From contig JALFJR010000103.1 of assembly GCA_022775005.1 (NCBI GenBank), positions 1-36,742 on the forward strand: a stretch of DNA of 36,742 nucleotides, read 5' to 3'. Position 1 is the stretch's first letter, and every line of letters starts with the position of its first letter. A program made the position numbers and the translations under genes. Below, piece by piece: positions 31,473-36,742 of the stretch. The notes beneath the pieces were generated by a model, which was given only the letters and a program-made list of their open reading frames with translations, ran no database searches and was not told where the DNA came from. This DNA is from Parabacteroides sp. (GTDB lineage: Bacteria; Bacteroidota; Bacteroidia; Bacteroidales; Tannerellaceae).

Positions 31473-32720
31473 TTAATCCAGCTTGTGAATCACCAAACCG
31501 GAGCGTAATTTCGGCTCAAACCACGTGGTCTTTGGCGGCATGATGTTGCCCGTGTCGGCAATATCCATCAACTGCTTCATAGTGACGGGGTAAAGGGCCA
31601 AAGCGACTTTCATCTCGCCGCTATCAACCCGACGCTTTAACTCACCTAATCCACGAATACCACCGACGAAGTCGATCCGCTTGTCTGATCGCAAATCCTT
31701 AATGCCCAAGATCTCGTCCAAGATCAAGTTGGAGGAGATGGTCACGTCCAACACACCAATCGGGTCTTGATCGTCGTAGGTGCCCGGCTTTGCGGTCAAC
31801 GAATACCACTTGCCCCCTAAATAGAGCGAGAAGTTGTGCAAAGCGGCCGGCTTATAGATTGCCTCGCCCTTCGGCTCGACCGTGAAATGACGACCCAACG
31901 CAGCCAGGAACTGCTCCTCCGTCAGGCCGTTCAGGTCTTTCACGACCCGGTTGTAGTCAATGATAGTCAACTGATTAGCCGGGAAGCAGACTGCCATGAA
32001 GTAGTTGTACTCCTCATCGCCCTTGTGGTTCGGGTTCTGCTTGGCCTTCTCCGCACCGACCAACGCTGCAGCGGCAGAGCGATGGTGACCATCAGCGATA
32101 TAGAGCGCCGGCATGGCCGCAAAGAGTTCAGTAATGCGGGCGATGTCTTGCGCCTCATCAATGATCCAGAAGGTGTGTCCGAAGCCATCCAGTTTCGCTA
32201 CGAAGTCGTACTCCGGTTCACGAGCCGTGTATTTGGCCACGATCTGATCCAACTCCGCATTATCGGGATAAGCGAAGAAGACCGGTTCGATGTTGGCATT
32301 GTTCACCCGCACATGCTTCATGCGATCCTCTTCCTTGTCACGCCGCGTCAGCTCATGCTTCTTGATCACGCCATTCATGTAGTCGGGCACGTAAGCGCCC
32401 ACCACCAACCCATATTGGGTCTTGCCATTCATGGTCTGCGCATAGACGTAATAGCACTCCTGCTTGTCTTGCACCAACCAACCCTTCTCTTGGAACAGCT
32501 TGAAGTTCTCCGCCGCCTTCAGATAGACAGCGGGATCATGCTCATCTGTCCCCACCGGAAAATCAATCTCCGGCTTAATGATATGATACAGGGACTTCTC
32601 GTTGCCTGCCGCCTCAGCCCGTGCCTCCTCTGAATTCAACACGTCATACGGCCGGGAAGCCACCTCCTCGATCAATGCCTTCGGAGGTCGAATGCCCTTG
32701 AATGGTTTAACTACTGCCAT
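31473..32720 (-). CDS. DUF1015 family protein of the serine operon
   Basis: 415 aa, full length for DUF1015. Marks are VKPFKGIRPP at the start, SRPYDVLNSEEARA, MNGVIKKHELTRRDKEEDRM and YIADGHHRSAAAA, a His-rich conserved block that suggests a hydrolase- or kinase-like active site. The family is linked to serine metabolism in several lineages (some members are proposed serine kinases), and here it follows serC and serA with 10 bases between, which supports that link. The activity is not shown by the sequence alone. Confidence 0.9.
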   Translation of the reverse strand: MAVVKPFKGIRPPKALIEEVASRPYDVLNSEEARAEAAGNEKSLYHIIKPEIDFPVGTDEHDPAVYLKAAENFKLFQEKGWLVQDKQECYYVYAQTMNGKTQYGLVVGAYVPDYMNGVIKKHELTRRDKEEDRMKHVRVNNANIEPVFFAYPDNAELDQIVAKYTAREPEYDFVAKLDGFGHTFWIIDEAQDIARITELFAAMPALYIADGHHRSAAAALVGAEKAKQNPNHKGDEEYNYFMAVCFPANQLTIIDYNRVVKDLNGLTEEQFLAALGRHFTVEPKGEAIYKPAALHNFSLYLGGKWYSLTAKPGTYDDQDPIGVLDVTISSNLILDEILGIKDLRSDKRIDFVGGIRGLGELKRRVDSGEMKVALALYPVTMKQLMDIADTGNIMPPKTTWFEPKLRSGLVIHKLD

Positions 32721-32730
32721 AATTCAAAAG

Positions 32731-33654
32731 TTATTTATTGACTCTGAATCGCTCGTTTCCGTTCACTAAATAATCGACGATCTGCTTGGCAGCGGCGATA
32801 CCCGCATTGATATTGGCCTCCGCCGTCTGCGCACCCATCTTCTTGGGTGTGCTGAAATAGCGACCGCCAAACTTCTCAGCCAACTCCGGATGAATAGCCG
32901 GCATGACATCGGTCAGGTACTTGAAGTCAGGACGCTCCGCCAAGATCTGCGCCAAGCCGGCCTCGTCCATCACCTCCTTGCGTGCCGTGTTCACCAAGAT
33001 CGCGTTCTTCGGCATAGAACTCATCAGCTCATGATTGATCGAGCCCTTCGTCTCCGGTGTTGCGGGGATATGGAGCGATACGATCTGACACTCCTTGAAG
33101 AGATCAGCTGTAGAGGCCACTGCCTTCACACCATCCGCCTCAATCACCGAAGCCGGACAGAATGCGTCGTACGCACACACCTCCATGCCAAAGCCCTTCG
33201 CAATGCGAGCCACGTTACGACCTACATTGCCATAGGCCAAGATACCCAACTTCTTACCCTTCAGCTCAATGCCTGAGGTACCGTTATAGAAGTTACGCAC
33301 GGCGAAGACCAACAGGCCAAAAACCAACTCCGCTACCGCATTTGAATTCTGCCCCGGTGTGTTCATCACTACCACCTGATGCGCTGTCGCTGCCGCCAGA
33401 TCCACATTGTCATAACCCGCACCCGCACGTACGACAATCTTCAACTGCTTAGCTGCGTCGAGCACCTCATTATCCACTTTATCGCTACGGATGATCAATG
33501 CGTCCGCATCCTTCACAGCCTCTAAGAGCTGTGCCTTGTCGGTATATTTCTCTAAGAGCGCCAACTCCATGCCTGCTCCTTCGATCACCTCACGTATTCC
33601 TTTGACGGCTACTGCCGCAAACGGCTTCTCCGTAGCCACTAATACTTTTGCCAT
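32731..33654 (-). CDS. serA: D-3-phosphoglycerate dehydrogenase-like protein (short SerA, atypical active site)
   Basis: 307 aa, without the C-terminal ACT domain of enterobacterial SerA. The NAD-binding turn reads LGILAYGNVGRNVA (136-149), with Ala in place of the first Gly of GxGxxG. The catalytic Arg is in VNTARKEV (Arg225). The usual catalytic Glu (in DVFxxEP) is replaced in DVMPAIHP (249-256), and the usual His in the TPHIGG block is replaced in STPKKMGAQT (268-277). The operon position between serC and DUF1015 still argues for the first step of serine synthesis. The variant is, as far as I recall, shared by Bacteroides relatives. It may use a different catalytic base. Confidence 0.85.
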   Translation of the reverse strand: MAKVLVATEKPFAAVAVKGIREVIEGAGMELALLEKYTDKAQLLEAVKDADALIIRSDKVDNEVLDAAKQLKIVVRAGAGYDNVDLAAATAHQVVVMNTPGQNSNAVAELVFGLLVFAVRNFYNGTSGIELKGKKLGILAYGNVGRNVARIAKGFGMEVCAYDAFCPASVIEADGVKAVASTADLFKECQIVSLHIPATPETKGSINHELMSSMPKNAILVNTARKEVMDEAGLAQILAERPDFKYLTDVMPAIHPELAEKFGGRYFSTPKKMGAQTAEANINAGIAAAKQIVDYLVNGNERFRVNK

Positions 33655-33675
33655 GTTCTTGTTGATTTGATGTGA

Positions 33676-34743
33676 TTAGTGTTTCCGCTCAAACTCTTGC
33701 ATACAAGCTACCAACGCCTCTACGCTGCTCTTCGGCATCGCATTGTAGAGAGAGGCACGGAAGCCACCCACTGAACGGTGTCCCTTGATACCGACCATAC
33801 CAGCAGCCGCAGCAAATTTGCTGAACTCCTCCTCCAACTCTTTGTACTCGTCAGCCATCACGAAGCAGACATTCATGATCGAACGATCCTCCGGAACTAC
33901 CGTACCACGGAACAATTTGTTGCGATCAATCTCATCATAGAGGATAGCCGCATTCTCTTTGTCTTTCTTCTCCATTGCGGCAACACCACCCTGCTCCTTA
34001 TACCATTTCAAGGTTTGCAAAGCCGCAAAGATCGGCAATACGGGAGGTGTGTTGAACATCGAATCCTTGTCGATGTGGGTCTTATAGTTCAACATCGTGG
34101 GGATCGGACGCTCTACATGACCCAGGGCATCCACACGCACGATGGCCAAAGTCACACCGGCAGGTGCCAAGTTCTTCTGCGCACCCGCATAGATGATGTC
34201 GTATTTAGAGACATCCACCGGACGAGAGAAAATATCGGAAGACATATCAGCCACCAAACGCTGCTTCACATCAAGGTCTTGACGAATCTCCGTTCCATAG
34301 ATCGTGTTGTTGGTCGTGATATGGAAATAATCCGCATCCTCAGCGATCGTGTAATCCTTAGGAATATAGGTATAGTTCTTATCCTTGGAAGAAGCCACTA
34401 CCTCTACCTCTCCAAACAATTTCGCCTCCTTGATCGCCTTAGACGACCACGTACCCGTATCGAGGTAAGAAGCCTTCTTGTTCAATAAGTTGTAGGGCAC
34501 CATGCAGAATTGCATACTCGCACCACCGCCCAAAAAGACAACCTCATAGCCAGCCGGAACATCCAGCAACTCCTTGATCAAGGCACGTGCCTCATCATTT
34601 ACAGCCACAAATTCTTTACTTCTGTGGGAAATCTCCAGCAAAGACAAACCCATACCCGCAAAGTTCTCCACCGCTGCAGCGGTATTCTTGATCGTGTAAT
34701 CACTCAAGATTGACGGACCTGCATAAAAATTGTGCTTCTTCAT
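33676..34743 (-). CDS. serC: Phosphoserine aminotransferase
   Basis: 355 aa, normal length. N-terminal [19 protein letters not shown], then [18 protein letters not shown] (PLP phosphate binding) and [14 protein letters not shown] with the PLP Lys at 190. It converts 3-phosphohydroxypyruvate and glutamate to phosphoserine. First gene of the serC-serA-DUF1015 operon, with 21 bases to serA. A TACTTTAG element at about 34816-34823 on the minus strand could be its -7 box, but no good -33 was found. Confidence 0.95.
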   Translation of the reverse strand: MKKHNFYAGPSILSDYTIKNTAAAVENFAGMGLSLLEISHRSKEFVAVNDEARALIKELLDVPAGYEVVFLGGGASMQFCMVPYNLLNKKASYLDTGTWSSKAIKEAKLFGEVEVVASSKDKNYTYIPKDYTIAEDADYFHITTNNTIYGTEIRQDLDVKQRLVADMSSDIFSRPVDVSKYDIIYAGAQKNLAPAGVTLAIVRVDALGHVERPIPTMLNYKTHIDKDSMFNTPPVLPIFAALQTLKWYKEQGGVAAMEKKDKENAAILYDEIDRNKLFRGTVVPEDRSIMNVCFVMADEYKELEEEFSKFAAAAGMVGIKGHRSVGGFRASLYNAMPKSSVEALVACMQEFERKH

Positions 34744-34898
34744 ACTATCATGCTTTTTTTAGAATGTTATATTTACTGTTCTTAACTAATCTCATTTCAA
34801 AAACGAGCGGCTAAAGTAATCATTTTACTGAAAAATGAAAACAAAAAGCATCAAAAATCGACATTTAGATAGTCTTTTCGCCTTTTAGCTTACTTCTG

Positions 34899-36173
34899 TC
34901 ACTCATAACGTGCGCCCCACAACGCTCTCATCCGATCGATCAGCTTTTGCTCGGCAGGATTCAGTTGCCCTTTCCACAAGTGTTTACCCTGCAACTCCTT
35001 GGGCAAATACTCCTGCTTCACAAAATGGCCGGGATAGTCGTGCGCATACTTATATTCCTTGCCGTAATCCAGCTCAGCCATCAGCTTCGTCGGTGCGTTA
35101 CGCAGGTGCAACGGCACCGGCAGATTGCCCGTGCGATTGACCAGCTCTAACGCCTCATTGATCGCCATATAGGCGGAATTACTCTTGGGGCTACAGGCCA
35201 AATAGACCGTTGTCTCCGCCAAGATGATGCGACCCTCCGGCCAACCAATCTTTTTCAAGGCATCAAAACAGGCATTCGCCAGCAACAGGGCATTGGGATT
35301 GGCCAACCCGATATCTTCCGACGCAGAGATTACCAATCGCCGAGCGATGAACTCGGGATCTTCCCCACCAGCCACCATGCGCGCCAACCAGTAAATCGCA
35401 CCATCAGGATCACTGCCACGAATGGATTTGATAAAAGCCGAAATAATGTCGTAGTGCATCTCACCGCCCTTATCGTAGGCGGCCGGATTCTCCTGCAGCC
35501 GCTCAATGACTTTGGCATCCAAGATCTCTACTTCGTTCGACTCCTCCGCCGAAACCACTAACTCTAAAATGTTGAGCAATTTACGCGCATCTCCTCCGGA
35601 ATAGCGCAACAGTGCGTCTGTCTCCGTCAGCTTGATCTGTTTCTCCTTCAACACTACATCCTCTGTGATGGCCCGATGTAGCAAGGCCAACAAGTCTGCC
35701 TTATCCAACGATTTCAGCACATAGACCTGGCAGCGCGAGAGCAATGGTCGAATCACCTCGAAAGAGGGATTCTCTGTGGTGGCACCAATCAAGGTTACGA
35801 CTCCCGTTTCCACCGCGTTTAGTAATGAGTCTTGCTGCGACTTGCTGAAACGATGAATCTCATCGATAAACAAGATCGGTGAGACACTGTCGAAGAAACG
35901 ATTGCTCTTCGCCTTCTCGATCACCTCACGCACATCCTTCACCCCAGAACTAATCGCACTCAGCGTATAGAAAGGCGCATTCAGCTTCTGGGCGACAATC
36001 TGCGCCAAGGTGGTCTTTCCTACACCCGGAGGTCCCCACAAGATGAAAGAGGGCACTCTGCCCGCCTCAATCATTTTGCGCAACACCGCCGTCGGACCGA
36101 CCAAATGCTGCTGTCCGATGTAAGCATCCAGCGTCCTGGGACGCATTCTCTCTGCTAATGGTTGACTCATCAT
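34899..36173 (-). CDS. rarA: Replication-associated recombination protein A (RarA/MgsA)
   Basis: 424 aa. An AAA+ clamp-loader-like ATPase with Walker A GPPGVGKTT (47-55), Walker B LFIDEIHRFSKSQQ (101-114), sensor 1 GATTENPSFEV and the conserved SRCQVYVLKSL. The C-terminal tetramerisation part (KSIRGSDPDGAIYWLARMVA) is complete. RarA acts at stalled replication forks. It starts directly after its own promoter and is followed by a short gap before the serC promoter region. Confidence 0.95.
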   Translation of the reverse strand: MMSQPLAERMRPRTLDAYIGQQHLVGPTAVLRKMIEAGRVPSFILWGPPGVGKTTLAQIVAQKLNAPFYTLSAISSGVKDVREVIEKAKSNRFFDSVSPILFIDEIHRFSKSQQDSLLNAVETGVVTLIGATTENPSFEVIRPLLSRCQVYVLKSLDKADLLALLHRAITEDVVLKEKQIKLTETDALLRYSGGDARKLLNILELVVSAEESNEVEILDAKVIERLQENPAAYDKGGEMHYDIISAFIKSIRGSDPDGAIYWLARMVAGGEDPEFIARRLVISASEDIGLANPNALLLANACFDALKKIGWPEGRIILAETTVYLACSPKSNSAYMAINEALELVNRTGNLPVPLHLRNAPTKLMAELDYGKEYKYAHDYPGHFVKQEYLPKELQGKHLWKGQLNPAEQKLIDRMRALWGARYE

Positions 36174-36178
36174 GGAAG

Positions 36179-36209
36179 CAAAAGTCGGAAGTTATTTTCA
36201 TTTGACAAA
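36179..36209 (-). promoter_or_regulatory. Promoter of rarA
   Basis: On the minus strand TTTG (36209-36206), 19 bases and GACTTTTG (36186-36179) fit the Bacteroidota consensus with G in place of the first T. The element ends six bases before the annotated start, so either the transcript is nearly leaderless or translation begins at the second Met. Confidence 0.5.
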
Positions 36210-36395
36210 GAAATCAATCGAAAAATTCAGGGAGAATAAGATGTTAGACAACATGATTTTACGACAATATGTCAACAATTTATCAGTAATAAGTCCTATG
36301 TAAACTATAAATCATGACAATATGATAAAATTCACTGCGATGCTCGCACAAACAGGTATAATCCTCCCGTTACGCATGGAGCTCAAGAACAAAAA

Positions 36396-36430
36396 AAGCC
36401 CTGCAGCAAAAAAAATGCTACAGGGCCACT
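36396..36430 (-). terminator. Intrinsic terminator of the partial minus-strand gene
   Basis: On the minus strand GCCCTGTAGCA pairs with TGCTGCAGGGC across an A/T loop, with one mismatch, followed by a run of seven T. It lies about 20 bases after the stop at 36449. Confidence 0.8.
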
Positions 36431-36448
36431 GAAGAAATAATATTCCCT

Positions 36449-36742
36449 TTATTTTACGAAGGGAGCGTTTGCCAAATAGGTGGCACAATCTTTCACGCCA
36501 GCAAACTGCGTACGTCCGTCGGGCATCTTCTCCAACTCTACAAAGTAATCCTGAATGCCGTTCGCATACATTTGTTTGAAAATCATCTCAAAGTTCATCA
36601 TACCACTTTGGCCGAATACAGCGCGATCCTTGATATGAAGCACCTTGATGCGATCCTTGTGTTTCTGCATATACTCCACGGGGTCGTTCTGTCCCATGAC
36701 TGTCCAATAAACGTCCATCTCGAAATAGACCTTTGAAGGATC
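36449..36742 (-). CDS. Sugar phosphate isomerase/epimerase (xylose-isomerase-like TIM barrel), C-terminal part
   Basis: 97 codons of the 3' end are visible; the frame is open to the window edge (DPSKVYFEMDVYWTVMGQ). Blocks EMDVYWTVMGQNDP, IKVLHIKDRAV and YFVELEKMPDG carry the Asp/His/Glu metal ligands expected near the end of AP-endonuclease-2/xylose-isomerase-like barrels. Bacteroidota have many such proteins, often with a Tat or Sec signal, so the substrate is open. The start lies beyond 36742. Confidence 0.8.
   Translation of the reverse strand, partial: DPSKVYFEMDVYWTVMGQNDPVEYMQKHKDRIKVLHIKDRAVFGQSGMMNFEMIFKQMYANGIQDYFVELEKMPDGRTQFAGVKDCATYLANAPFVK

Overview
The window looks like a chromosomal segment of a gut or oral Bacteroidales bacterium, most likely Tannerellaceae/Parabacteroides-like. 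Evidence: a complete rseC-rnfBCDGEA operon, a serC-serA-DUF1015 operon with a short SerA, a PorE-type OmpA lipoprotein of the type IX secretion system, DUF3078, DUF6140 and DUF6261 proteins, and Bacteroidota-style promoters (TTG, 19 bases, TAnnTTTG-like -7 box) instead of strong Shine-Dalgarno sites. The genus is an inference.

Layout. 1-127: end of an IS256-like insertion sequence. 148-2087: AT-rich trio headed by a membrane-anchored Arf/SRbeta-like small GTPase. 2195-8209: a tight operon of mostly unrecognised genes built around a Ycf46-like AAA+ ATPase, a Sel1/ACP-like protein and a minimal FtsZ/tubulin-like protein. It runs into an array of 41-bp hairpin repeats (about 8125-8362). 8452-12200: a QueA family enzyme, PorE and a histidine phosphatase. 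12201-12720: REP-like palindromes, a possible operator and a promoter. 12721-18028: a GC-rich thiazole/oxazole-type RiPP (TOMM) cluster with two nitrile-hydratase-leader (NHLP) precursors, a SagB-type dehydrogenase, an ocin-ThiF/YcaO cyclodehydratase and an M50 membrane peptidase fused to a histidine-kinase-like ATPase fold. Precursor 2, the cyclodehydratase and the peptidase carry in-frame stops, and the YcaO part also has a deletion, so the cluster appears to be decaying. 18048-20042 (minus): a CAT-like acyltransferase and a MATE exporter. 20168-21721: DUF3078 protein. 21833-27341: Rnf operon. 27362-28402: galE, whose last 110 bp are repeated 1,410 bp downstream as the tail of a chimeric DUF6261 gene. 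29912-30682 (minus): a second DUF6261 protein. 30803-31472: a second 41-bp array of different sequence plus other inverted repeats. 31473-34743 (minus): DUF1015-serA-serC. 34899-36173 (minus): rarA. 36449-36742: end of a TIM-barrel sugar isomerase gene.

Functional picture. The core is housekeeping: redox-driven ion pumping by Rnf, serine synthesis, UDP-galactose epimerisation, replication-fork maintenance and T9SS assembly. The two accessory loci of most interest are the NTPase operon at 2195-8209, for which I know no described function, and the decaying RiPP cluster at 12721-18028. Two unrelated-looking repeat arrays share an exact 41-bp period. No similarity search could be run; family calls rest on motifs, length and context.
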